Positions 1-6,896 of a stretch of 8,086 bases of DNA are shown here, piece by piece; the stretch's first letter is position 1, and every line of letters begins with the position of its first letter. This DNA comes from an uncultured Oxalobacteraceae bacterium (GTDB lineage: Bacteria > Pseudomonadota > Gammaproteobacteria > Burkholderiales > Burkholderiaceae). The notes beneath the pieces are model-generated. The model was given only the letters and a program-made list of their open reading frames with translations. It ran no database searches and was not told the DNA's origin. The position numbers were made by a program, and so were the translations under genes. The stretch spans positions 1 through 8,086 of the forward strand of contig CAMLHI010000078.1 of the NCBI GenBank assembly GCA_946479705.1. Direction: 5' to 3'.

Positions 1-213
1 ACGCGCGTGTTCGAGGCCGACGGCCCGGCCGGCCAGCGCTTCACCATGACCGAGCCGTGGACCATGCTGCTGCTCGACGACGCCAGGGTGATCCACGAGT
101 CGACCCCGATCCAGCCCGACGGCGACAGCGGCCACCGCGATACCCTGGTGCTGACCTGGCGCGCCGGCAGCTTCCAGGGCGACGAGCTGGCCACCGCCCC
201 CCTGCACTCTTGA
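1..213 (+). CDS. 2OG-Fe(II) dioxygenase family protein, C-terminal fragment
   Basis: The reading frame is open from the first base of the window to a TGA at 211-213, so only about the last 70 residues are seen and the start lies outside. The fragment resembles the C-terminal part of the 2OG-Fe dioxygenase family (PF10014 type, which includes amino-acid hydroxylases). It has a hydrophobic strand ending in LLLDDARVIHESTPI, whose histidine would be the distal iron ligand, followed about 20 residues later by HRDTLVLTWR, whose arginine would bind the 2-oxoglutarate carboxylate. The family oxidises a substrate using iron, oxygen and 2-oxoglutarate; the substrate cannot be told from this piece. The GTG at 7 is unlikely to be the true start because the frame continues upstream and the domain would be incomplete. 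The family call rests on a short stretch and is moderately sure. Confidence 0.68.
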   Translation, partial: TRVFEADGPAGQRFTMTEPWTMLLLDDARVIHESTPIQPDGDSGHRDTLVLTWRAGSFQGDELATAPLHS

Positions 214-240
214 AACTGGCTTCCGGTGCGGCAAATCCGA

Positions 241-246
241 TATAGT
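241..246 (+). promoter_or_regulatory. Possible -10 element upstream of the receiver-kinase gene
   Basis: TATAGT at 241-246 matches the sigma-70 -10 consensus at five of six positions and stands out in GC-rich sequence between the dioxygenase stop and the kinase start. There is no convincing -35 at 16-18 bases upstream; a TTGAAA at 210-215 is about 25 bases away, too far for ordinary spacing. If used, transcription would begin near 253 and give a leader of about 80 nt. The evidence is weak. Confidence 0.3.
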
Positions 247-290
247 GGTGCCGACCCCGGCCGTGGACGATCCGCCGAGCCGGGCGCGAC

Positions 291-326
291 AAGAAGGAGC
301 ACGTCATCGAACACAGCAGCAAGGAG
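291..326 (+). promoter_or_regulatory. Tandem Shine-Dalgarno sequences before the receiver-kinase start
   Basis: Two ribosome-binding sequences precede the gene. AAGGAG at 321-326 sits 6 nt before the GTG at 333 and supports that start. A longer one, AAGAAGGAG at 291-299, sits 6 nt before an ATC codon at 306 that is in frame with the gene; no ATG, GTG or TTG follows it at a usable distance. The frame is closed upstream by a TAG at 243-245 and has no other canonical start, so GTG 333 is the conservative choice. Confidence 0.6.
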
Positions 327-332
327 ACGCGT

Positions 333-1691
333 GTGGACGCCACCTACGATATACAGCCAGCCGATTTCGAAGTCCTGATCGTCGAGGACAGTCCCACCCA
401 GGCCGAGCGCCTGCGCCGCCTGATCCAGTCGAAATCCTACCGGGTGCGGGTGGCGCCCAACGGCAAGCTGGCGCTGGCGGCGATCCGCGAGCACCGTCCC
501 CATCTGGTGTTGTCGGACATCATCATGCCGGAGATGAATGGCTACGAGCTGTGCCGCGCCATCAAGGCCGATGCCGCGCTGGCCGCGATCCCGGTGATCC
601 TGGTCACGGCGCTCAACGACGCCAAGGACATCATCCGCGGCATCGAATGCGGGGCCGACAACTTCATCCGCAAGCCTTACTCCGAAGACTACCTGCTCAG
701 CCGCATCGGCCACATGCTGGTCAACCAGCGCCTGCGCCAGACCGAAGACAATGCCGACGGCGTGTCGCTCTACCTGGGCGAGCACAAGCATCTCATCAAC
801 GCGGGGCGCCAGCAAATCCTCGACCTGCTGATTTCGACCTACGAGCAGGCCGTGCAGGTCAACAGCGAGCTGCAGGCGCGCGAGCGCCAGGTGATCGAAC
901 TGAACATGCGGCTGGCGCAGCACGCCGCCGAGCTGGAAAACAACAACGCCGAGATCGCGCGCAAGAACGACGAGCTGGCCGAGGCGAGCCGGATGAAGTC
1001 GGCCTTCATCGCCAATATGTCGCACGAGCTGCGCACCCCGCTCAACGCCATCATCGGCTTTACCGGGGCGCTGCTGATGAAGCTGCCCGGCCCGCTCACG
1101 CCGGACCAGGACAAGCAGCTCACCACCATCCGCTCGAGCGCGCGCCACCTGCTCTCGCTGATCAACGACATCCTGGACGTGGCCAAAATCGAGGCCGGCA
1201 AAGTGACCCTGGCGCTGGAACGGGTGCAGTGCCAGGACCTGCTGGCGCAGACCGCCGATTCCCTGCGCCCGCTGGCGGTGCAGCGCGGCCTGGCGCTGAC
1301 CCTGGACTTGCCGCCCGAACCGATCGTGATCGATTCGGACCGGCGCGCGCTGACCCAGATCGTCATCAACCTGGTCAACAATGCCATCAAGTTCACCGAG
1401 CAGGGCACCGTGCGGGTGGCGCTGGGCCAGCGCATCGACGATGGCCAGCTGCTGACCGAGTTCAGCGTGACCGACAGCGGCGCCGGCATCCGCGCCGAAG
1501 ACCAGACCAAGCTGTTCCAGGCCTTCTCGCAGCTCGATTCGACCTCGACCCGCCATGTGGAAGGCGCCGGCCTGGGCTTGTACCTGTGCCAGAACCTGGC
1601 CACGCTACTGGGCGGGCGCCTGTCCCTGGCCAGCGACCTGGGCAAGGGCAGCACCTTCACCCTGACCCTGCCCGAGCGCGGCCACGCCTAA
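333..1691 (+). CDS. Receiver domain-histidine kinase (REC-HisKA-HATPase_c), soluble
   Basis: A 452-residue signalling protein with an unusual order: receiver domain first, kinase core second. The receiver spans about residues 13-128, with acidic pocket E18/D19, phospho-acceptor D62 in SDIIMPEMNGYE, T92 and K114 before P115. A helical, probably coiled-coil linker (about 165-222) joins it to the HisKA domain, whose H-box SHELRTPLNAIIGF carries the phosphorylated H231. The ATPase domain follows: N-box N346/N349/N350, G1 DSGAGI 381-386, F-box LFQAF from 394, and G2 GAGLGL 411-416, where alanine replaces the more common threonine. All key residues for autophosphorylation and phosphotransfer are present. 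There is no membrane segment or separate sensor domain, so it is probably cytoplasmic and takes its input through the receiver from another kinase. The start is GTG 333. No partner gene is adjacent, and its pathway is unknown. Confidence 0.92.
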   Translation: MDATYDIQPADFEVLIVEDSPTQAERLRRLIQSKSYRVRVAPNGKLALAAIREHRPHLVLSDIIMPEMNGYELCRAIKADAALAAIPVILVTALNDAKDIIRGIECGADNFIRKPYSEDYLLSRIGHMLVNQRLRQTEDNADGVSLYLGEHKHLINAGRQQILDLLISTYEQAVQVNSELQARERQVIELNMRLAQHAAELENNNAEIARKNDELAEASRMKSAFIANMSHELRTPLNAIIGFTGALLMKLPGPLTPDQDKQLTTIRSSARHLLSLINDILDVAKIEAGKVTLALERVQCQDLLAQTADSLRPLAVQRGLALTLDLPPEPIVIDSDRRALTQIVINLVNNAIKFTEQGTVRVALGQRIDDGQLLTEFSVTDSGAGIRAEDQTKLFQAFSQLDSTSTRHVEGAGLGLYLCQNLATLLGGRLSLASDLGKGSTFTLTLPERGHA

Positions 1692-1716
1692 GCCTTCGGC
1701 CAAAGTTATCAAAATG

Positions 1717-1735
1717 TTTTGCTGCATGAGCAAAA
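1717..1735. other. Small hairpin after the receiver-kinase stop
   Basis: TTTTGCT (1717-1723) and AGCAAAA (1729-1735) form a perfect 7-bp stem with a 5-nt loop, 25 bases after the kinase stop. No T-run follows on the plus strand, so it is not a standard intrinsic terminator for the kinase. It may mark the transcript end or arise by chance in AT-rich sequence. Confidence 0.3.
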
Positions 1736-1740
1736 AGATA

Positions 1741-1772
1741 AAAAAAACGCCCGCGACCTTGCGGTGCGGGCG
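1741..1772 (-). terminator. Rho-independent terminator, minus strand
   Basis: Read on the minus strand, GCCCGC pairs with GCGGGC (full arms 1766-1772 and 1748-1754, seven GC-rich pairs, 11-nt loop) and is followed directly by seven T residues (1747-1741), then ATC and another T-rich stretch. This is a textbook intrinsic terminator for transcription arriving from the DUF1501 gene, whose stop lies about 115 bases upstream in that direction. On the plus strand the same stem has a run of A before it and no T-run after it, so it should not stop the kinase transcript. Confidence 0.85.
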
Positions 1773-1776
1773 GTAA

Positions 1777-1800
1777 TCCAATCTTCGGAGAAGAATTGGA
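1777..1800. repeat. Inverted repeat (hairpin) in convergent intergenic region
   Basis: TCCAATCTTC (1777-1786) pairs with GAAG (1790-1793) and ATTGGA (1795-1800), leaving a 3-nt loop and one bulged A at 1794. That is ten pairs in 24 bases. No T-run follows on the plus strand. On the minus strand it lies immediately before the terminator hairpin, so it would be part of the 3' end of the DUF1501 transcript or of a separate small RNA. Confidence 0.55.
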
Positions 1801-1822
1801 GGAGACAGTTCCTAATATACCG

Positions 1823-1854
1823 AGTTCTATGTTGCACTGCAATAGAGTAGAACT
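1823..1854. repeat. Nested inverted repeat in convergent intergenic region
   Basis: Outer arms AGTTCTA (1823-1829) and TAGAACT (1848-1854) enclose inner arms TTGC (1832-1835) and GCAA (1839-1842) around a 3-nt loop. A T-A and a G-T pair extend the inner stem, and three unpaired bases (GAG, 1845-1847) interrupt the right side. It could fold as RNA on either strand or act as a protein-binding dyad. The plus-strand sequence after it is AT-rich with a late TTTTT (1867-1871), too far for a typical terminator. Confidence 0.45.
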
Positions 1855-1886
1855 ACTATATTTGAGTTTTTCGGGAATCTTTTTGT

Positions 1887-3128
1887 TCAAACGCGCAACA
1901 GTTGGAAACCGGCATGGCGCGCCGGCATGGCCGGGAACAGCCTGGCCAGGGTGCGGTCCGGCAGGCGCAGATGGCGCTCGGCCACCTGGGCCAGCACGGC
2001 ACGGAAGTCGGTCGTCACCGGCAAGTCGCGCCCTTCGTTGAGCGCCCCCTCCCCCACTCCCTGCCAGTCGCCATAGACCTTGCCGCCGGCGACCTTCCCG
2101 CCCAGCAGCCACATGGCGTTGCCGTGGCCGTGGTCGGTGCCGCCGTTGCCGTTCTCGCGCGCGGTACGGCCGAATTCGGACATCACGACCACCGTGGTAT
2201 CGTCGAACAGCGGCCCCAGGCGCTGGGCCAGGGTGGCCAGCCCGAGGCCGAGCGGCGCCAGCCGGTTGGCCAGCTGGCCGGTGCCGGCGCCCTGGTTGGC
2301 GTGGGTGTCCCAGCCGCCCAGCGCCACGAAGGCCACCTGGATATTCTGGTTATTGCGCATCAGCTGGGCCAGCCGCGCGGCGTCGTCCGGGAAGCCGTTG
2401 GGCAGCGGCGCGCCGTTGTCGGCCGCCTGCATCTCGCCCATCGCATGGTTCATCGAGGCCGCCATCACTTCCTTGTGGGCGCTGCGGCCGTCCTGGTAGA
2501 CCCGCCCGAAGCGTTCGTGGCCGGCATACAGCTGGTCGAAGGCGGCGCCGATGGCGGGCCGGTCGAGCAAGTCGGCGCGGGTGGCGGCGGCGGCATTGGG
2601 CAGGTTCATGGCCGCCGTGCTGCCGGCCAGGATGCGCGGCATTACCGGGCCGATGCTGAGCGCGCGGCTGGGCGAGGCGGCGCCGGGCAAGGCCCCCACC
2701 AGCCGGTTGAGCCAGCCGTCCGGCGTGGTCTTCACACCCGGCGTGGCCGATTCCATATAGTCCTGGGCGTCGAAGTGGGAGCGGGTCGGATCGGGCGAAC
2801 CGCTGGCATGCACGAAGGCCAGCTTCTTTTGCTGCCACAGCGGCAGCAGCGGCGCCAGCGCCGGGTGCAGGGCGAAGTAGCCGTCCAGGTCGAGCGCGCC
2901 GCCTTCGCTGCCGGGCGCGGACAGGCCGATGGTGGGGCGCAGCAGCAGGTAATTGGCGTCGCCCACCGGCGCGACCGCGTTCAGGCCGTCGACGGCGCCG
3001 CGCAGCATCACCACCACCAGTTTCTGGCGGGTGGGACTGTCGGCGGTGGCGGCCCAGGCGCTGCGTCCCACGGGCAGCAGCAGGCTCGCGCCCAGGCTGG
3101 CGCTGGTGAGGAATTGGCGACGTTGCAT
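1887..3128 (-). CDS. DUF1501 family protein, Tat-exported
   Basis: A 413-residue protein of the DUF1501 family (PF07394), regarded as distantly related to the alkaline phosphatase/sulfatase fold; its reaction is unknown. The N-terminus is a twin-arginine signal, RRQFL at 3-7, then a hydrophobic stretch to about residue 21 and a likely cleavage after SAWA (about 26), so it should be exported folded, perhaps with bound metal. Family motifs in order are LRGAVDGLNAV (42-52), HASGSPDPTRSHFDAQD (107-123), GGWDTHANQG (271-280) and SEFGRTARENGNGGTDHGHG (317-336). Their Asp and His residues (D47, D274, H276, D332, H333, H335) are candidate metal ligands. Start ATG 3128 has AGGAGG (3139-3134) 5 nt ahead; that sequence overlaps the stop codon of the DUF1800 gene, only 9 bases upstream, implying one mRNA and translational coupling. 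The gene ends before a terminator at 1772-1741. Confidence 0.92.
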   Translation of the reverse strand: MQRRQFLTSASLGASLLLPVGRSAWAATADSPTRQKLVVVMLRGAVDGLNAVAPVGDANYLLLRPTIGLSAPGSEGGALDLDGYFALHPALAPLLPLWQQKKLAFVHASGSPDPTRSHFDAQDYMESATPGVKTTPDGWLNRLVGALPGAASPSRALSIGPVMPRILAGSTAAMNLPNAAAATRADLLDRPAIGAAFDQLYAGHERFGRVYQDGRSAHKEVMAASMNHAMGEMQAADNGAPLPNGFPDDAARLAQLMRNNQNIQVAFVALGGWDTHANQGAGTGQLANRLAPLGLGLATLAQRLGPLFDDTTVVVMSEFGRTARENGNGGTDHGHGNAMWLLGGKVAGGKVYGDWQGVGEGALNEGRDLPVTTDFRAVLAQVAERHLRLPDRTLARLFPAMPARHAGFQLLRV

Positions 3129-3133
3129 GAGGG

Positions 3134-3137
3134 CCTC

Positions 3138-3139
<2 letters not shown>
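3134..3139 (-). promoter_or_regulatory. Ribosome-binding site of the DUF1501 gene inside the DUF1800 stop region
   Basis: On the minus strand a full AGGAGG (3139-3134) begins within the TAG stop (3140-3138) of the upstream DUF1800 gene and lies 5 nt before the ATG at 3128. It fixes the DUF1501 start and shows that ribosomes finishing the first gene can restart on the second. Confidence 0.85.
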
Positions 3140-4637
<1,498 letters not shown>

Positions 4638-4659
4638 GATGATCTCCGTGAATGTTTAC

Positions 4660-4689
4660 TCTTTATCACCGATCGGCATTGCTTGTCTA
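4660..4689 (-). promoter_or_regulatory. Possible promoter for the DUF1800-DUF1501 unit
   Basis: On the minus strand TAGACA (4689-4684, five of six -35 bases) lies 18 bases before TAAAGA (4665-4660, three of six -10 bases). The start point would fall near 4652, giving a leader of about 15 nt that just includes the GGAG site. The -10 match is poor, so this is only a candidate. Confidence 0.25.
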
Positions 4690-4740
4690 TGTCCGCCCAG
4701 GCCGGCTCAGTAACAAAATGTGTCGGCGCCGGCGGCGCGC

Positions 4741-4754
4741 GAACTGCAGAGTTC
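4741..4754. promoter_or_regulatory. Inverted repeat GAACT-N4-AGTTC in the divergent control region
   Basis: GAACT (4741-4745) and AGTTC (4750-4754) form a perfect 5-bp dyad around GCAG, at the border where the GC-rich half of the divergent gap meets the AT-rich half. It lies 56-69 bases before the TetR start and could be a binding site for a regulator. Short perfect dyads also occur by chance. Confidence 0.3.
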
Positions 4755-4761
4755 AATCAGT

Positions 4762-4781
4762 CGATTTAGTTATATCAATCG
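4762..4781. promoter_or_regulatory. Candidate TetR-type operator CGATT-N10-AATCG
   Basis: A 20-bp imperfect palindrome: outer arms CGATT and AATCG match perfectly, and further symmetric pairs inside bring the total to 14 of 20 bases. Its size suits a TetR-family dimer. It ends 28 bases before the TetR ATG and would overlap the -35 zone if transcription starts near that ATG, as expected for an autorepressor site. The link to this regulator is inferred from position and symmetry only. Confidence 0.4.
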
Positions 4782-4782
4782 T

Positions 4783-4800
4783 TTAAAAGTTATGTTTTAA
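4783..4800. promoter_or_regulatory. AT-rich dyad overlapping a likely -10 for the efflux operon
   Basis: TTAAAA (4783-4788) and TTTTAA (4795-4800) form a 6-bp inverted repeat around GTTATG. Overlapping its right arm is TTTAAT (4796-4801), five of six bases of the -10 consensus, only 8 bases before the TetR ATG. No good -35 is visible at 16-18 bases upstream. If this -10 is real, the mRNA starts at or within a few bases of the ATG. Confidence 0.35.
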
Positions 4801-4809
4801 TTACATCCC

Positions 4810-5517
4810 ATGACGAAACTCACCCCACCCGCCGAGGACATCCGCCGCACCCGCTCCGATGGGGAAAAGTCGCGCGAGCGGCTGCTGCACGCGGCCATGC
4901 GCCTGTTCGCCGAACAAGGCTTCGCCAAGACCTCCACCCGCGAGATTGCGCTGGCGGCCGGCACCAACATCGCCTCGATCAGCTACTACTTCGGCGACAA
5001 GGCCGGCCTGTACCGGGCCGCCTTCACCGAAGCGCCCCATCACCGCGAGCGCAAGACCTTCTTCAGCGATCCCGAGGCGCCGCTGCGCCCCGCGCTCAAG
5101 GACTTCTATGCGTCCCTGATGGACCCGTTCAAGCGCGGCGACATTGCGCGCCTGTCGCTGCGGCTGTGGTACCGCGAGGTGCTGGAGCCGACCGGCGTGT
5201 GGCACGAGGAAATCGACACCGGCATCCGCCCCGCCCACGCGGCCCTGACCACCATGCTGGCGCGCCGCATGGGCCTGGCCGCGCCCAACCTGGACATCGA
5301 GCGCCTGGCTTTCTGCGTGGTCGGCCAGGCCATCCAGCTGATGGTCACGCGCGAGGTGGTCGACAAGGTCAGTCCGGCGCTACTGAGCAGCGAGGAAGCC
5401 ATCGACACCTGGATCGAGCGAATGGTCGACTACGCCGAAGCGATGATCGACGCCGAGCAGGCCCGCAGCACGCCAAGCACTCCCAGCAAACCCCTGTCGA
5501 GAAAGAAGAAAGCATGA
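4810..5517 (+). CDS. TetR/AcrR family regulator with CecR-like C-terminal domain
   Basis: A 235-residue repressor-type regulator heading the efflux operon. The N-terminal DNA-binding domain covers about residues 20-70: RLLHAAMRLFAEQGFAKTSTREIA leads into the helix-turn-helix at about 43-62, ending in the family-typical SYYFGDKAGLY. The C-terminal ligand domain has LSLRLWYREVLEPTGVWHEE (115-134), like the CecR/CerR C-terminal family (PF09209). E. coli CecR controls a drug-export operon, which agrees with the neighbours here. The C-terminus is a Ser/Pro/Lys-rich tail ending RKKKA. ATG 4810 is the only possible start, because a TAA lies four codons upstream in frame and the next in-frame ATG is inside the DNA-binding domain; no Shine-Dalgarno sequence precedes it. 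The stop overlaps the next ATG by four bases (5514-5517). It probably represses its own operon and is released by a pump substrate; the ligand is unknown. Confidence 0.9.
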   Translation: MTKLTPPAEDIRRTRSDGEKSRERLLHAAMRLFAEQGFAKTSTREIALAAGTNIASISYYFGDKAGLYRAAFTEAPHHRERKTFFSDPEAPLRPALKDFYASLMDPFKRGDIARLSLRLWYREVLEPTGVWHEEIDTGIRPAHAALTTMLARRMGLAAPNLDIERLAFCVVGQAIQLMVTREVVDKVSPALLSSEEAIDTWIERMVDYAEAMIDAEQARSTPSTPSKPLSRKKKA

Positions 5518-6896
5518 CGAACCTCCGCACGATCATGGCCCTTGCCGTGGCGCTGGCGCTGGCCGGCTGCGTCAGCACGCCGCCCACCCAGGTGGCCGCC
5601 GCCCCGCCCACCGCCTGGCAAGCCCCGCTGCCGCACAACGGCAGCCTGACCGACTTGAGCCAGTGGTGGCGCCAGCAGGGCGACCCGCTACTGCTGCAAC
5701 TGGTCGAGGCGGCCCAGGCGGCCAGCCCGACGGTGGCGGCGGCGCGTGCGCGCCTGGCCCAATCGCGCGCCGAGCGCGTGGCGGCCGGCGCGGCCCTGCT
5801 GCCGACCCTGGACGGCGTCGCCAGCGTCACCCGCGCCAGCCAGCAAAGCGAACAGCCGGGCGGCACCACCTCGCTGGCCGGTGTCCAGACCGCCTGGGAA
5901 ATCGACCTGTTCGGCGGCGGCCGCGCGGCCCGCAACGCGGCCCAGGAGCGCCTGGCCGGCACCAGCGCCAACTGGCACGACGCGCGCGTGGCCATCGCCG
6001 CCGAAGTGGCCAACCAGTATTACAGCCTGCGCGCCTGCGAGCAGCTGCTGGCGGTGGCCAAACAGGATGCCGCATCGCGCGCCGACACCGCGCGCATCAC
6101 CCAGCTGGCGGCCGACGCCGGCTTCCAGGCGCCCGCCACGGCAGCCCTCGCGCGCGCCTCGGCAGCCGAAGGCAACAGCCGCCTTACCGCCCAGCGCGCC
6201 CAGTGCGACCTGGACGTGAAAGCGCTGGTCGAACTGAGCGCGCTGGACGAAGCCGGGCTGCGCGCGCGTCTGGCCGCCGCCCAGCCGGTGCCCGCGCCGG
6301 CCGTGAGCATCGGCGCGCTGCCGGCCCAGGTACTGGCCCAGCGCCCGGACGTGTTCAGCGCCGAACGCGAGGTGGCCGCGGCCAGCTACGACATCGGCAG
6401 CGCCAAGGCGCAGCGCTATCCGCGCCTTGGCCTGTCGGGCCAGGTGGGCGTGGCCAACTTCCGCAGCGGCGGCGAGAACACCCAGCTGGACGCCTGGACC
6501 ATCGGTCCGCTCGCCTTGAGCGTACCGATTTTCGACGCCGGACGGCGCCGCGCCAATGTGGACGCGGCCGAAGCGCGCTACGACAGCGCCGTGGCGGCCT
6601 ACCGCGCCAAGGTGCGCCAGGCCGTGCGCGAAGTCGAGCAGGCCCTGGTCAACCTGGACAGCAGCGCCGGGCGCGCCGGCGATGCCCAGACCGCGCTCGA
6701 CGGCTACCGCGCCTCGTTCCGCGCCGCCGAAGACCGCTACAAGAACGGCTTCGGCAGCCTGCTCGAACTGGAAGACGCGCGCCGCACCCTGCTGGCCGCC
6801 GAAAACGCCGTCGTCTCGCTCCAGCGCGAACGCAGCAGCGCCTGGGTGGCGCTGTACCGCGCCGCCGGCGGCGGCTGGACCGGTACCGCCCAATGA
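5514..6896 (+). CDS. Outer membrane efflux lipoprotein, NodT/OEP family (TolC-like)
   Basis: A 460-residue outer-membrane channel of tripartite efflux pumps. The N-terminus is a lipoprotein signal (hydrophobic residues 8-17, lipobox LAGC), so C19 would be lipidated; residue 20 is Val rather than Asp, which favours sorting to the outer membrane. It has two OEP repeats (roughly 59-245 and 270-455). Typical motifs are AWEIDLFGGGRAARNAAQERL (from 127), AAEVANQYYSLRACEQLL (162-179), LAQRPDVFSAEREVAAASYDIGSAKAQRYPRL (from 274) and a late VPIFDAGRRRANV. Both repeats contain the long helices that build the periplasmic tunnel. The frame is open well upstream, but ATG 5514 gives the complete lipoprotein signal and overlaps the TetR stop as ATGA. 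It also overlaps the adaptor gene at 6893-6896. Ribosome sites are weak, so translation probably depends on coupling. Cargo is unknown. Confidence 0.93.
   Translation: MTNLRTIMALAVALALAGCVSTPPTQVAAAPPTAWQAPLPHNGSLTDLSQWWRQQGDPLLLQLVEAAQAASPTVAAARARLAQSRAERVAAGAALLPTLDGVASVTRASQQSEQPGGTTSLAGVQTAWEIDLFGGGRAARNAAQERLAGTSANWHDARVAIAAEVANQYYSLRACEQLLAVAKQDAASRADTARITQLAADAGFQAPATAALARASAAEGNSRLTAQRAQCDLDVKALVELSALDEAGLRARLAAAQPVPAPAVSIGALPAQVLAQRPDVFSAEREVAAASYDIGSAKAQRYPRLGLSGQVGVANFRSGGENTQLDAWTIGPLALSVPIFDAGRRRANVDAAEARYDSAVAAYRAKVRQAVREVEQALVNLDSSAGRAGDAQTALDGYRASFRAAEDRYKNGFGSLLELEDARRTLLAAENAVVSLQRERSSAWVALYRAAGGGWTGTAQ

Larger units (their letters stand above)
1741..1807 (-). ncRNA. Candidate small RNA with its own promoter and terminator (speculative)
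   Basis: On the minus strand a -10-like TATATT (1819-1814, five of six consensus bases) lies 17 bases after a poor -35-like TTGCAG (1842-1837). Transcription from near 1807 to the terminator at 1741 would give an RNA of about 67 nt. It would have a short C/U-rich 5' end containing CTCCTCC, a hairpin of ten pairs with one bulged base (1800-1777), and the GC-rich terminator hairpin with its U-tail. That architecture fits Hfq-type small RNAs. The alternative is that all of this is simply the structured 3' untranslated region of the DUF1501 mRNA. Promoter-like hexamers are common in AT-rich gaps, so confidence is low. Confidence 0.22.

Noticed and set aside
256..284. CCCGG and CCGGG arms around 19 bases upstream of the receiver-kinase
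   Set aside because: Only five pairs with a long loop in GC-rich sequence and no T-run; expected by chance.
245..1729. Long open frame on the plus strand overlapping the receiver-kinase
   Set aside because: Its translation is Arg/Pro/Ala/Gly-rich without any family motif, while the other frame encodes a complete receiver and kinase. It is a shadow frame caused by high GC.
1832..1859. Plus-strand promoter-like pair TTGCAC and TACTAT with 16-base spacing
   Set aside because: No gene lies downstream on the plus strand for thousands of bases, and the bases are shared with the nested inverted repeat; probably chance in AT-rich DNA.
1796..2041. Possible small plus-strand gene after GGAGGAGA at 1798-1805, starting at ATG 1829 or TTG 1796
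   Set aside because: The peptide is unremarkable and soon runs antisense into the DUF1501 C-terminus; the GGAGGAGA is better explained as one side of the hairpin and C/U-rich stretch read on the other strand.
5166..5513. Extension of the efflux lipoprotein frame upstream to 5166
   Set aside because: This part overlaps the C-terminal half of the TetR gene in another frame, is low-complexity, and would bury the lipoprotein signal that begins at 5514.
5663..6892. Extension of the adaptor frame upstream to 5663
   Set aside because: It lies in a shifted frame over the efflux lipoprotein gene and is Arg/Pro-rich without motifs; the adaptor homology begins only after 6929.
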